DNA of 64,000 bases from Pseudomonadota bacterium (GTDB lineage: Bacteria > Pseudomonadota > Gammaproteobacteria > Steroidobacterales > Steroidobacteraceae). How positions within the stretch are numbered: position 1 is the stretch's first letter; each line of letters opens with the position of its first letter. The DNA is taken from NCBI GenBank assembly GCA_023457495.1, contig JAEWLQ010000063.1, positions 22,907 through 86,906 of the forward strand, written 5' to 3'. The notes below the pieces were generated by a model. It saw nothing but the letters and a program-made list of their open reading frames with translations. It had not been told where the DNA came from and did not search any database. A program made the translations under genes and the position numbers. This document shows positions 20,553 through 29,837 of the stretch, one piece after another.

Positions 20553-21437
20553 ATGAGTTCGAATCTCGCGGCCAAGATCGCCGCCAATCAGTTCGTCGTG
20601 ACCGGTGAGCTCACGCCGCCGAAAGGCACGGATCTCACCCGATTGTTCGAAACCGCGGACCTGCTGCGCGATTCCGTCGACGCCATCAATATCACCGAAT
20701 CGCCGCGCGCGCGCATGGCGATGGATCCGCGCGCCGTAGCCAGTCTGCTGCTGGAGCGCGGCATCGAGACGATCGTCCAGGTGACCAGCCGCGACCGCAA
20801 CCGCATCGCCGTGCAATCGGACTTGCTCGGCGCCGCCGCCCTGGGTCTCAGGAACTTCGTTTTCATGGGTGGCGATTCGCCCGCGGGCGGCGATCATCCG
20901 GATGCCAAGCCGGTGTTCGATCTCACGGCCTCGGGACTGCTCGCCGCGGCCGAAGCCTTGCGCAATGGCCGCGACGCGGCCGGCAATGCGCTGCTCGGCA
21001 CGCCGGATCTGTTCCTCGGGGCGACCGCCAATCCCGGCGCGAAGAACTTCGAGGCGGAGGTCGAGAACACCCGCCGCAAGATCGACGCGGGCGCGAAGCT
21101 GCTGCAGACCCAGGCTATCTACCACGTGGATCAGCTCGCGCGGTTCATCGACGCGGTCCGGCCCGATGGGGTGGCCGTGCTCGCCGGCATCATTCCGCTC
21201 AAGTCGGAGAAGAGTGGTCCGTGGCTCAATGCGAACCTGCCGGGCGTCGTCGTGCCTCCCGACATGCTCGCGGCCATGGAGGAGGCGGCGCGCGCGGGAA
21301 AAACACGTGAGCGCGGCATCGAGCTCGCGGCCGGCGTGGTGCGCGACATGAAGGCACTCTGTTCGGGCGTGCACATCATGGCCATCGGCTGGGAAGCCGA
21401 AGTCGCGAAGATTCTCGAGACCGCCGGGATACGCTGA
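20553..21437 (+). CDS. metF: methylenetetrahydrofolate reductase
   Basis: 294 residues, flavin-dependent TIM-barrel enzyme linking 5,10-methylene-THF and 5-methyl-THF. Family features: VTGELTPPKGTD with the catalytic Glu, DAINITESPRARM, ERGIETIVQVTSRDRNR, GLRNFVFMGGDSP, KIDAGAKLLQTQAIY and AGIIPLKS. It ends the run that starts at ahcY, 48 bp after fdsD. In many bacteria metF follows ahcY directly; here folD and formate dehydrogenase genes come in between. It may serve methionine synthesis or run in the oxidative direction when methyl groups come from aromatic demethylation. Confidence 0.92.
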   Translation: MSSNLAAKIAANQFVVTGELTPPKGTDLTRLFETADLLRDSVDAINITESPRARMAMDPRAVASLLLERGIETIVQVTSRDRNRIAVQSDLLGAAALGLRNFVFMGGDSPAGGDHPDAKPVFDLTASGLLAAAEALRNGRDAAGNALLGTPDLFLGATANPGAKNFEAEVENTRRKIDAGAKLLQTQAIYHVDQLARFIDAVRPDGVAVLAGIIPLKSEKSGPWLNANLPGVVVPPDMLAAMEEAARAGKTRERGIELAAGVVRDMKALCSGVHIMAIGWEAEVAKILETAGIR

Positions 21438-21441
21438 AGCG

Positions 21442-21852
21442 TCAGGAACCCTTCGAGCGCAGCTGCTCGAACCGCCTTTCATCGAAACCGCGCATGGGTT
21501 CGCCGTACACGAACAGGTAGGGCACACCCCGGCCGCCGCGATCACGGAATTCGCGGCGCGATGCCTCGTCGTTTTCGACGTCCTTCTCGAGGTAAGCGAT
21601 ACCGCGCGCATCCATGTAGGCCTTCGCTTCCTTGCAGTAGGCACACACGGTGGTCGTATAGATTTCGATGTCGGCGTGTTGCCCCGCGCGACTCGGCGGC
21701 GGTTCCGGCGCGGTGAAGCGCTGCCAGCCGAAGTACAGGCCCGCGAAAATGGCGGCGAACTTGAGCAAACGACCCATGTCGCCCTTGTAACCGCGAGGTG
21801 CCGGAATTTCCGTGACCTGGGTCGCGCCGCCGCGGGTGGGGCGGCTGCTCAT
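21442..21852 (-). CDS. membrane-anchored glutaredoxin-like protein
   Basis: 136 residues. A hydrophobic segment at about 28-44 (LLKFAAIFAGLYFGW) is followed by a glutaredoxin fold: IEIYTTTVCAYCKEAKAYM with the CxxC redox pair, LEKDVENDEASRREF and the cis-Pro block RGVPYLFVYGEPMRGF. Probably a thiol-disulfide oxidoreductase at the inner membrane. It lies eight bases downstream of the HTH gene on the same strand and converges with metF (gap four bases). Confidence 0.8.
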   Translation of the reverse strand: MSSRPTRGGATQVTEIPAPRGYKGDMGRLLKFAAIFAGLYFGWQRFTAPEPPPSRAGQHADIEIYTTTVCAYCKEAKAYMDARGIAYLEKDVENDEASRREFRDRGGRGVPYLFVYGEPMRGFDERRFEQLRSKGS

Positions 21853-21860
21853 GACAGAAG

Positions 21861-22187
21861 TTAGAGGATGTCGTCTTCGCCGGCGACGCCGCCTTCGTCT
21901 TCCCAGCGGTTCACTTCCCAGACTTCCGCGCGGCTGAATTTCAGGCGCGCCCCGGCACCGCCGCCGTTTTCCGCGATGAACACCACGCCCGCCGCCTCCA
22001 GCGCCGCGCGCAGCCGCCGTCGCGTGGTCTCATCCGGCGAGCGAAAGCGTTTCTCGAAGTCCGCGATCGTCTGCGCATCGATCGAGGCCGCCTGGGAAAG
22101 CTGCGCCTGCGACCACTCGATGAGCGCGCGGGCGGCGCGACACTGCGCGGCGGTGAGCGCGGTGGGCGGAGGAATCGGGGTTGACAT
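21861..22187 (-). CDS. small XRE-like helix-turn-helix protein
   Basis: 108 residues. The centre (AARALIEWSQAQLSQAASIDAQTIADFE) is a Cro/C1-type helix-turn-helix, followed by LRAALEAAGVVFIAENGGGAGARL, the usual ending of this family of small regulators. The C-terminal tail is acidic. Upstream of and probably co-transcribed with the glutaredoxin gene. Target unknown. Confidence 0.78.
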   Translation of the reverse strand: MSTPIPPPTALTAAQCRAARALIEWSQAQLSQAASIDAQTIADFEKRFRSPDETTRRRLRAALEAAGVVFIAENGGGAGARLKFSRAEVWEVNRWEDEGGVAGEDDIL

Positions 22188-22326
22188 GAGGTGAGCGTAC
22201 TACGGCGCGTATCCCTCACGCAGCACCCGGTGGCCCGATGGACACACCGGGCGATCGCAGATAGTGACCGCGCGTCGATTGCGTTATAACCGACGCATCC
22301 CTTCGTGCCTGCAGCAGGAGAAGTTC

Positions 22327-22683
22327 ATGCCTGTTCCATGGATTGCCGTTGGCACCCTCGTGCTCAGCAATCTCGACAAGATCATGGCGGTGGTGAAGCC
22401 CGCGTTCACGAGCAAACCGATCGAAGTGCCGCCGAACCAGCCCGACCTCGCGAGGCAATCGGAGCTGCTGAACCGGCAGATCGCGGAGTTGCAGACGGCG
22501 GCATCGGCGCAGGCCGAGCAGATCCGCAATCTCGCCGCGCAGGTCAAGGAAGTCGTCGCGGCGCTCGAAGAGTATTCCGCGGCCGCCGCTGCGCATCGCA
22601 CCGTGACGCGCCGGCTATCCTACGCGGCGGTCGGCATTTCCTGTCTCGCGCTCGTCGCCGCTGTGCTGGGCGTAATGCACTGA
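22327..22683 (+). CDS. small coiled-coil protein with C-terminal membrane anchor
   Basis: 118 residues, unrecognised. A long amphipathic helix (about 38-85, LARQSELLNRQIAELQTAASAQAEQIRNL region) predicts a coiled coil; the C-terminus (about 97-117, YAAVGISCLALVAAVLGVM) is a membrane segment. ATG 22327 with CAGGAGAAG upstream is the best start; the frame is open 63 bases earlier. No neighbour suggests a function. Confidence 0.65.
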   Translation: MPVPWIAVGTLVLSNLDKIMAVVKPAFTSKPIEVPPNQPDLARQSELLNRQIAELQTAASAQAEQIRNLAAQVKEVVAALEEYSAAAAAHRTVTRRLSYAAVGISCLALVAAVLGVMH

Positions 22684-22840
22684 CACGGCTGCCGCGGCAC
22701 CGCCGCAGGGTGCGAGTCGGCCCGGTGGGCGATCGCGATTTCTTTCGGGTGCGCGGCCGGGCGGTGAGAGTTCACGGGTTGTCGGGATCGCGCATCGCCC
22801 AGCGTCGAAAAAGTCCCACGAAACCCATTACAGTCTCCGG

Positions 22841-24856
22841 ATGACCCAGATTCAGGAAGGCGCGCTGCTCTGGAAACCCTCCGCGCAGCGACTCGCCCGA
22901 TCTCATCTCACGAAGTACATGGCCTGGCTGGCGCAGCGCGGCCGCCCGTTCGACGATTACGAGGCGCTGTGGCGCTGGTCGGTGGAAGACCTGGAAGGTT
23001 TCTGGGGCTCCATCGTCGAATTCTGCGGCGTGCACTTTTCGACACCGCCGACGCGCATCCTCGGCCGGCGCGAGATGCCCGGCGCCGAGTGGTGCCCGGG
23101 CGGCAGGCTTAATTACGCCCAGCACGCGCTGGCGCACGAACGGCCCGGCGAAGAGGCGCTGTTGTACCTGTCGGAACGCCGTCCGCTGGCCAGCCTCTCC
23201 TGGACGGACTTCGCGCGTCAGGTGCGCGTGCTCGCGACCCGGATGCGCTCGCTCGGCATCGCGCCGGGCGACCGCGTGGTCGCCTACCTCCCCAACGTCC
23301 CCGAAGCGATGATCGCGATGTACGCGACCGCGAGCATCGGTGCTGTCTGGTCGAGCTGCGGTCCCGATTTCGGCACGCGCGGCGTGCTCGATCGTTATTC
23401 GCAACTGCGGCCCAAGCTGCTGTTCTGCGTCGACGGCTACAGCTACGGCGGGAAGCTGTTCGACCGGCGCGCGGACATTCGCGAAATCATCGGCGCGCTG
23501 CCCTCGCTGCAGCACGTGATCTATCTACCGTACCTCGATCCCGATGACCTGACCCCCGTGCTGGAGGGCGTTGCCGAGCGCGCGATTTTCTGGGCCGATG
23601 CGCTTTCGGGACCCGATCCGGGCCGCGAGGTGTTCCAGTTCGAGCAGGTGCCGTTCGCGCATCCGCTGTTCATCCTGTTCTCTTCGGGCACCACGGGCCT
23701 GCCGAAGGCGATCATTCATTGTCACGGCGGCATCACGCTCGAGCAGCTCAAGCTGTTCCATTTCCACATGGACATGCATGCGCGACAGCGCATGTTCTTC
23801 TTCACCAGCACGGGCTGGATGATGTGGAACTTCCTCTCGAGCTCGCTGCTGATGGACGTGGTTCCCGTGCTGTACGACGGCAATCCCGCCTGGCCGACGC
23901 CCGACCTGCTGTGGAAGATGGCCGACGACACCGGCGCGCACCTGTTCGGCGCGAGCCCTACCTACCAGAGCATCCTCGAGAAGGCGGGCATCGTCCCGAA
24001 GGATCGCTTCAAGCTCGAGCAGCTCGAGACCATCGTGCTCGCCGGATCTCCGGTCACGGCCGAGTGCCAGAACTGGTTCTACGAGAACGTGAAGCGCGAC
24101 CTGTGGGCGCATTCCGGCAGCGGCGGCACCGACATCTGCTCGGGGCTCGTGGGCGGGGTAGTGAACCTGCCGAACTACGCTGGCGAGATCCAGGCCCGAT
24201 CGCTGGGCGTCGCGGCGTATGCGTTCGACGACCGCGGGAACCGGCTGGTCGACGAGGTCGGGGAGCTGGTGCTCACCGAACCGATGCCCTCGATGCCCGT
24301 GGGTTTCTGGGGCGACGAAAACCACCAGCGTTACCGCGAATCGTATTTCGACCAGTACCCGGGCGTGTGGCGCCACGGTGACTTTTTCCGGGTGAATGCG
24401 CGCGGCGGTTGTTTCGTGCTGGGTCGATCGGATGCCACGTTGAACCGCCACGGCGTGCGGATCGGCACCGCCGAGGTGTACCGGTCCTTGCAGGGCGTTC
24501 CCGAGATCGAGGACTCCCTCATCGTGAACCTGGACCTGCCGGGCGGGAAGTTCTTCATGCCGCTGTTCGTGAAGCTCAAGGGAGACGTGCCCCTCGACGA
24601 GGACATCGCGGAACGTATCCGGGCCACCATCCGCAAGGAGTACTCGCCGCGCCACGTGCCGGACCGGATCTTCCAGGTCACGGCGATCCCGTACACCCTG
24701 ACCGGCAAGAAAATGGAGGTGCCGGTGCGCCGCATCCTCATGGGCGTTCCGGTGGAGAAGGCCGCGAACCGGGCGGCGATGGCCAACGTGGATTCGCTGG
24801 ATTTCTTCATCCAGTACGTCCAAACCCAGACTGACTACCCGCGATTTCCCGCCTAA
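22841..24856 (+). CDS. acetoacetyl-CoA synthetase
   Basis: 671 residues, ANL-superfamily acyl-CoA ligase activating acetoacetate with ATP and CoA. The N-terminus (LWKPSAQRLARSHLTKYMAWL, EFCGVHF, WCPGGRLNYAQH) is typical of acetoacetate-CoA ligases rather than acetyl-CoA synthetase. The AMP-binding P-loop FSSGTTGLPKAIIH, HSGSGGTDICSG, HGDFF and the C-terminal catalytic Lys in TGKKMEVPVRRIL are all present. Cytoplasmic; used for ketone body or polyhydroxybutyrate turnover and leucine catabolism. It stands alone, 157 bp after the coiled-coil gene. Confidence 0.92.
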   Translation: MTQIQEGALLWKPSAQRLARSHLTKYMAWLAQRGRPFDDYEALWRWSVEDLEGFWGSIVEFCGVHFSTPPTRILGRREMPGAEWCPGGRLNYAQHALAHERPGEEALLYLSERRPLASLSWTDFARQVRVLATRMRSLGIAPGDRVVAYLPNVPEAMIAMYATASIGAVWSSCGPDFGTRGVLDRYSQLRPKLLFCVDGYSYGGKLFDRRADIREIIGALPSLQHVIYLPYLDPDDLTPVLEGVAERAIFWADALSGPDPGREVFQFEQVPFAHPLFILFSSGTTGLPKAIIHCHGGITLEQLKLFHFHMDMHARQRMFFFTSTGWMMWNFLSSSLLMDVVPVLYDGNPAWPTPDLLWKMADDTGAHLFGASPTYQSILEKAGIVPKDRFKLEQLETIVLAGSPVTAECQNWFYENVKRDLWAHSGSGGTDICSGLVGGVVNLPNYAGEIQARSLGVAAYAFDDRGNRLVDEVGELVLTEPMPSMPVGFWGDENHQRYRESYFDQYPGVWRHGDFFRVNARGGCFVLGRSDATLNRHGVRIGTAEVYRSLQGVPEIEDSLIVNLDLPGGKFFMPLFVKLKGDVPLDEDIAERIRATIRKEYSPRHVPDRIFQVTAIPYTLTGKKMEVPVRRILMGVPVEKAANRAAMANVDSLDFFIQYVQTQTDYPRFPA

Positions 24857-24908
24857 CTCCCTGAAAACGTGACGAGCGCACGTTTCGGCCGCAGGTCATC
24901 GGCTATGC

Positions 24909-24922
24909 TTGACATATGTCAA
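24909..24922. promoter_or_regulatory. 14-bp palindrome before the outer-membrane barrel gene
   Basis: TTGACATATGTCAA is a perfect palindrome ending two bases before the AGGAGG Shine-Dalgarno. It could be a regulator site on DNA. The first half also reads TTGACA, but as a -35 it would be too close to the ATG for a normal leader. Confidence 0.4.
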
Positions 24923-24939
24923 CCAGGAGGATGGTCGCA

Positions 24940-25644
24940 ATGCGTAAGGCAATGGTTCTCGGAGTACTTGCAGTCGCGGGAACGCTTGCATCGCCCGCGT
25001 TCGCGGCAGACGACTTCACCGGCTTTCGGATTCAGCTGACGCTCGGCGACGAGCAGCTCGAAGGCACCTACGTCGACGATTTCCTCGGTCCAAATGACAT
25101 CAACACGGGCCGCTTCGGCTACAGCCTGGGTGGTGGATGGGCGCTGAACCGGTACCTCGCGGTCGAAGCCAATCTGCGCAGCGGGTCCTCGTTCAACCAG
25201 GACGTCTTCCCGGATTTCGTCGATGCCATCGAAGTGTTTCCGCCGACGCCTCCGGCGCCGGCCACGCCGCCGCCGAATCAGCCGGCGTTCTACAAGGTCC
25301 GCAACGACATCAAGGGCATCGATGCCAGCGTCGTGGGTTCATGGTGGATCGGCAACAAGTTCTCCCTTTTTGGCCGCGCGGGTTTCTATGCCTGGCGTGC
25401 CGAGACGACCTACTCGTGGGGCGATTACGACGCGGCCACGCCTAACAGGTTCCTCGATGCGGCGGACGACAATGGATTCGCGCCGTTGTTCGGCGTCGGT
25501 TTCCAGACCGTCCTCGACGGCGCGCTGGTGCGTTTCGAGTATCAGCGGACGGACGTGGGCGACCTCACCAGCGGTGTGGATTTCTCGCAGGACGACAACA
25601 TCATCTCGTCGCTGAATTTCAGCATCGTCTGGACGCTGCACTGA
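24940..25644 (+). CDS. outer-membrane beta-barrel protein
   Basis: 234 residues with a signal peptide (MRKAMVLGVLAVAGTLASPAFA, about 1-22) and an OmpA/OmpW-like eight-stranded barrel: alternating strands such as GRFGYSLGGGWALNRYLAVEANL, FSLFGRAGFYAWRAE, VRFEYQRTDVGD and C-terminal LNFSIVWTLH ending in an aromatic-x-aliphatic pattern. A proline-rich loop (FPPTPPAPATPPPNQP, about 99-114) is unusual. Of three in-frame ATGs, 24940 is chosen since AGGAGG at 24925-24930 is nine bases before it. Function unknown; perhaps a small-molecule pore or stress barrel. Confidence 0.75.
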   Translation: MRKAMVLGVLAVAGTLASPAFAADDFTGFRIQLTLGDEQLEGTYVDDFLGPNDINTGRFGYSLGGGWALNRYLAVEANLRSGSSFNQDVFPDFVDAIEVFPPTPPAPATPPPNQPAFYKVRNDIKGIDASVVGSWWIGNKFSLFGRAGFYAWRAETTYSWGDYDAATPNRFLDAADDNGFAPLFGVGFQTVLDGALVRFEYQRTDVGDLTSGVDFSQDDNIISSLNFSIVWTLH

Positions 25645-25671
25645 GCTGAATTCCCCCTTCGCGGGGATATG

Positions 25672-25708
25672 AGGGCCGGATTCCGACGGAGTCCGGCCCT
25701 TATTTCTT
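25672..25708 (+). terminator. intrinsic terminator after the barrel gene
   Basis: 13-bp stem agggccggattcc (25672-25684) with ggagtccggccct (25688-25700), one G-T pair, loop gac, followed by tatttcttt. Confidence 0.85.
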
Positions 25709-25771
25709 TGGAGGCTGCCCCGGCTTCCGCCGCTCGCGCATACTCCGCCCTTCACTGCACGGAGGGCGCAA

Positions 25772-26812
25772 ATGAAATATCGCAAGCTCGGCAATACGGG
25801 TCTCATCGTTTCCGAGATCTGCCTTGGCGCTATGACCTTCGGTAGCGGCGAAGGCATGTGGGCGACCGTCGCCGGCGTCGGCCAGGAGGGCGTCACCGAT
25901 CTCATCAAGACCGCGCTCGACCGCGGCGTCAATTTCATCGACACCGCCGATTTCTATTCCAATGGCGCATCGGAAGTCGCGACCGGTCATGCGCTCAAGT
26001 CGCTGGGCCTGGCGCGCGACAGTTACGTGCTCGCGACCAAGGTGTTGCTGCGCATGGGCGAGGGCCACAACCAGATAGGCCTTTCGCGTTATCACATCAT
26101 GCAGAACATCGACGCCAGCCTGAAACGGCTGCAGGTCGATCACATCGATCTCTACCAGATTCACGGCCGCGATCCGTTCACGCCGATCGAGGAGACGCTC
26201 GATGCGCTGGACGATTGCGTGCGGGCAGGCAAGGTGCGCTACATCGGCCTGTGCAATCTCTCCTCGTGGGAGATCACGAAGTCGCTGTGGATTTCCGACC
26301 GAAAGAACCTGGCGCGCTTCGAGAGCCTGCAGATGTATTACTCGGTCGCGGGCCGCGACATCGAGCGCGAGATCGTGCCGCTCGCGAAGGATCAGAACCT
26401 CGCCATCATGCCGTGGAGTCCGCTTGCCGGTGGACTGCTGTCGGGCAAGTTCTCGCGTGAAAACGACAAACCGGGTGGCGCGCGCCGCGCTACCCTCGAT
26501 TTCCCGCCGGTGGATCGCGAGCGCGCCTGGCGCGTGATCGACGTGATGCGTCCCATCGCGGCGGATCACCTGGTGTCGGTGGCGCAGGTCGCGCTGGCCT
26601 GGCTACTGGCGCAGCCGCACGTGACCTCCGTGATCATCGGCGCGAAGAACCGCGACCAGTTGCTCGACAACCTTTCCGCCACCGAGCTCACCCTGAGCGC
26701 CGAGCAGATCAAGGCGATCAGCGACGCCTCGGAGCTGCCGAACGAGTATCCGCAATGGATGCTGGACCGGCAGTCGGCGGATCGCCTCGGCCAGGTGTAC
26801 GGAACCGACTGA
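25772..26812 (+). CDS. aldo/keto reductase
   Basis: 346 residues, a second aldo/keto reductase, of the YajO/IolS-type branch. Catalytic residues visible: Asp and Tyr in NFIDTADFYSNGASE, Lys in YVLATKVLLRMGEG, His in IDLYQIHGRDPFTPIEETL. The cofactor end has WLLAQPHVTSVIIGAKNRDQL. A clear GGAGG precedes the ATG. Substrate unknown. It stands between a terminator and the xylBA region, 208 bp before xylB, and is not obviously part of that operon. Confidence 0.88.
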   Translation: MKYRKLGNTGLIVSEICLGAMTFGSGEGMWATVAGVGQEGVTDLIKTALDRGVNFIDTADFYSNGASEVATGHALKSLGLARDSYVLATKVLLRMGEGHNQIGLSRYHIMQNIDASLKRLQVDHIDLYQIHGRDPFTPIEETLDALDDCVRAGKVRYIGLCNLSSWEITKSLWISDRKNLARFESLQMYYSVAGRDIEREIVPLAKDQNLAIMPWSPLAGGLLSGKFSRENDKPGGARRATLDFPPVDRERAWRVIDVMRPIAADHLVSVAQVALAWLLAQPHVTSVIIGAKNRDQLLDNLSATELTLSAEQIKAISDASELPNEYPQWMLDRQSADRLGQVYGTD

Positions 26813-27020
26813 GCCGTTGCCGTGGAAAGCTAGTCGGACCGCCTCATCGGGTCGAGGATATGGTTTTGGCTATCGACCCCGTTAGGCATTGATAGGGTCC
26901 CCGGGCCGGCTGGCTTTTCGCGCGAAGTTTGGTCCGCCAGGGCGTTTTTTTCGGGCGAGGCCCGTCCCCACCGGGCGGCAATTCTGATAGCGTTACCGCC
27001 GCAAAAAGGGTGGGGGGGTA
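26813..27020. other. intergenic region before xylB
   Basis: 208 bp without a gene. It holds a weak stem ctggc...gccag followed by ggcgttttttt (T run 26945-26951), a possible terminator of the aldo/keto reductase, and the operator-like site at 26985. A G-rich run (gtgggggggta) just before the xylB ATG acts as the only Shine-Dalgarno-like sequence. Confidence 0.5.
26985..26998. promoter_or_regulatory. xyl-box-like operator before xylB
   Basis: TGATAGCGTTACCG, centred about 30 bp before the xylB start, resembles the Xanthomonas xyl box TGGTAGCGCTAACA (10 of 14 positions, compared from memory). LacI-type XylR repressors bind such sites. No xylR gene is in the window. Confidence 0.4.
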
Positions 27021-28475
27021 ATGTATTTAGGCATCGATATTGGCACGTCGAGTGTCAAAGCCGTCATCGTCGACGACAAGGACACCGTAGTCGAACAGGC
27101 CTCCGCGCCTCTGAATGTTTCCCGCCCGCAGGCCGGGTGGTCCGAACAGAACCCCGCCGACTGGTGGGCCGCCACGAATGCGGCCGTCGCGGCACTGCCC
27201 GCGAAACAACGCAAGGCCGTGCGCGCCGTGGGCCTCTCGGGCCAGATGCATGGCGCCACGCTGCTCGACGCCGAGGACAAGCCGCTACGGCCGGCCATCC
27301 TCTGGAACGACGGACGCAGCGAGAAGCAATGCCTCACGCTCGAGAAGGCCGAACCGCGTAGCCGGGAGATCACCGGCAACATCGCGATGCCGGGCTTCAC
27401 CGCGCCCAAACTCGTCTGGGTGCGCGAGAACGAGCCCGCCGTGTTCAAGGACACGCGCTGCGTGCTCCTGCCCAAGGATTACGTCCGGCTGCTGATGACC
27501 GGCGAGAAGGCGAGCGATTGCTCGGATGCCGCCGGCACGCTCTGGGTGGACGTCGCCAAGCGCAAGTGGTCGCCGGAGATGCTGGCCGCCACGGGCCTCG
27601 ATGAATCGCATATGCCGCGCCTCGTCGAAGGCTCGGACGCCACCGGCAAGTTGCGCAAGGACGTGGCCGCCGCCTGGGGCATGGATGAGGTCCCGGTCGC
27701 GGGCGGAGGCGGCGACAACGCCGCGGGCGCCGCCGGCATCGGCGTCATCAAGCCCGGCGACGCCTTCCTGTCGCTCGGCACCTCCGGCGTGTTGTTCCTG
27801 GTCACACCGAAATTCCTGCCGAACTCGGCCAAGGCCGTGCACGCGTTCTGCCACTGCCTGCCGGGTGTCTGGCACCAGATGAGCGTGATGCTCTCGGCGG
27901 CGAGCTGCGTCGACTGGGCCGTGAAGCTCACCGGCACCAAGGACGCGGCCGAGCTGCTGTCCAAGGTCGAGGCGCGCAACAGCCTGGCTGGCCCGGAGAT
28001 CTTCCTGCCGTACCTGTCGGGTGAGCGCACCCCGCACAACGATCCGGCGGCGCGTGGCGTGCTGTTCGGCCTCAACCACGACTCGGACGCCGCGGCCATT
28101 GGCCAGGCGGTGCTCGAGGGCGTGGCGTTCGCGTTCGCGGACGGACTCGATGCGCTCATCGAGGCCGGCGCGACCATCGACAAGATCTCGGTCATCGGCG
28201 GCGGCGCGCGCTCCATGTGGTGGGGCGGCGTGCTGGCGGCGGCCCTCAAGCGGCCGTTGGTTTATCGCGACGGATCGGAAGTCGGCCCGGCGTTTGGCGC
28301 CGCACGGCTTGCCCGGATAGCCAAAACCGGCGAACGGGCGGAGGATGTGTGCCGTCCGCCGCCGGTCAGGGTCGTCATCGAACCCAATGCCCGCGACATC
28401 GAACAGCTGGCGCCGAAGCGCAAGTGTTTTTCCCAGATTTATCAAGACCTTCGTCCAAGATTTCGAGGAGTTTGA
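27021..28475 (+). CDS. xylB: xylulokinase
   Basis: 484 residues, FGGY-family kinase phosphorylating D-xylulose to xylulose 5-phosphate. N-terminal ATPase block YLGIDIGTSSVKAV, substrate site GLSGQMHGATLLD, WNDGRSEKQC, GGGGDNAAGAAGIG, SLGTSGV, and the C-terminal ISVIGGGARSMWW. Followed two bases later by the xylA ATG, so the two form one operon for xylose breakdown feeding the pentose phosphate pathway. Confidence 0.95.
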   Translation: MYLGIDIGTSSVKAVIVDDKDTVVEQASAPLNVSRPQAGWSEQNPADWWAATNAAVAALPAKQRKAVRAVGLSGQMHGATLLDAEDKPLRPAILWNDGRSEKQCLTLEKAEPRSREITGNIAMPGFTAPKLVWVRENEPAVFKDTRCVLLPKDYVRLLMTGEKASDCSDAAGTLWVDVAKRKWSPEMLAATGLDESHMPRLVEGSDATGKLRKDVAAAWGMDEVPVAGGGGDNAAGAAGIGVIKPGDAFLSLGTSGVLFLVTPKFLPNSAKAVHAFCHCLPGVWHQMSVMLSAASCVDWAVKLTGTKDAAELLSKVEARNSLAGPEIFLPYLSGERTPHNDPAARGVLFGLNHDSDAAAIGQAVLEGVAFAFADGLDALIEAGATIDKISVIGGGARSMWWGGVLAAALKRPLVYRDGSEVGPAFGAARLARIAKTGERAEDVCRPPPVRVVIEPNARDIEQLAPKRKCFSQIYQDLRPRFRGV

Positions 28476-28477
28476 TC

Positions 28478-29818
28478 ATGTCCAGTGCCACCCCCCTGAA
28501 GCGCGCTTCCTATTTCGAAGCCGTCGCACCCATCAAGTACGAAGGCCCTGAGTCGGACAATCCGCTCGCATTCCGTCACTACAACAAGGACCAGCTCGTC
28601 CTCGGCAAGCGCATGGAAGACCTCCTGCGCCCGGCCGTGTGTTACTGGCACTCCTTCGCGTGGGACGGCCACGACATCTTCGGCGGCGGCACGTTCGCCC
28701 GTCCGTGGAACAACAACGGCCCGATGAACGAGACGAATGCGTGGGCCAAGATGGACGCCGCGTTCGATTTCTTCACGAAGCTCGGCACGCCTTATTACTG
28801 CTTCCACGACGTCGACGCGATGCCGACGGCGTCGAACATCAAGGAGCACGTCGAGAATCTCGCGAAGACCATCGACCGCCTCGAGAAGAAGCAGGCCGAG
28901 ACCGGCGTCAAACTACTGTGGGGCACGGCGAACCTGTTCTCGCATCCCCGTTACATGGGCGGCGCCTCGACGAATCCGGACCCGGATGTGTGGGCGTTCG
29001 CGGCGACGCAGGTACGTCATTGCCTCGACGCCACCAAGCGTCTCGGCGGCGCCAACTACGTGTTGTGGGGCGGCCGTGAAGGTTACGACACGCTGCTCAA
29101 CACCAGCCTCAAGACCGAGCTCAAGAACTTCGGCCGCTTCCTGCAGCTCGTGGTCGACCACAAGCACAAGATCGGCTTCAAGGGCACGATCCTGATCGAG
29201 CCCAAGCCGCACGAGCCGACCAAGCACCAGTACGACTTCGACACCGCGACCGTGTACGGCTTCCTCAAGTCGATCGGCCTCGAGAACGAAGTGAAGGTGA
29301 ACATCGAAGCCAACCACGCGACGCTCGCGGGCCACAGCTTCGATCACGAGATCGCGATGGCCGATGCGCTCGGCATCTTCGGCTCGATCGACATCAACCG
29401 CGGCGATCCGCAGAACGGCTGGGACACCGACCAGTTCCACAACGATCCGCTCGACATGACGCTGGCGATGTATCGCATCCTGAAGGCGGGTGGTTTCACC
29501 ACCGGCGGCTTCAATTTCGATGCGAAGGTGCGCCGTCAGTCGATCGATCCGGCCGACATGTTCTACGGCCACGTCGGTGGTTTGGACCTGCTGGCGCGCA
29601 CGCTCAAGTCCGCGGCCGCGCTGATCGAGCACGGCGGCATCGACAAATTCGTCGAGCAGCGCTACGCCAAGTGGGCCGGTGAGGCGGGCCAGAAGATCCA
29701 CGCGAAGGATGCGACGCTCGCGTCGATCTCCGACGCGGCGGTCGCGGCCAACATCAATCCGAAGCCGCTGTCGGGCCGCCAGGAGTACCTGGAGAACCTG
29801 GTCAACCGCTTCGTCTGA
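28478..29818 (+). CDS. xylA: xylose isomerase
   Basis: 446 residues, class II xylose isomerase (long form). Converts D-xylose to D-xylulose. Signatures: YWHSFAWDGHDIFGGGT, CFHDVDAMPTA with the active-site His-Asp, NYVLWGGREGYDTLLNT, the metal-binding Glu and Lys in LIEPKPHEPTKHQYDFD, and SIDINRGDPQNGWDTDQFH. ATG 28478 has GAGGAG upstream within the end of xylB. A strong terminator follows. Confidence 0.97.
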   Translation: MSSATPLKRASYFEAVAPIKYEGPESDNPLAFRHYNKDQLVLGKRMEDLLRPAVCYWHSFAWDGHDIFGGGTFARPWNNNGPMNETNAWAKMDAAFDFFTKLGTPYYCFHDVDAMPTASNIKEHVENLAKTIDRLEKKQAETGVKLLWGTANLFSHPRYMGGASTNPDPDVWAFAATQVRHCLDATKRLGGANYVLWGGREGYDTLLNTSLKTELKNFGRFLQLVVDHKHKIGFKGTILIEPKPHEPTKHQYDFDTATVYGFLKSIGLENEVKVNIEANHATLAGHSFDHEIAMADALGIFGSIDINRGDPQNGWDTDQFHNDPLDMTLAMYRILKAGGFTTGGFNFDAKVRRQSIDPADMFYGHVGGLDLLARTLKSAAALIEHGGIDKFVEQRYAKWAGEAGQKIHAKDATLASISDAAVAANINPKPLSGRQEYLENLVNRFV

Positions 29819-29837
29819 TAGTGGTTTGATCGAATCG

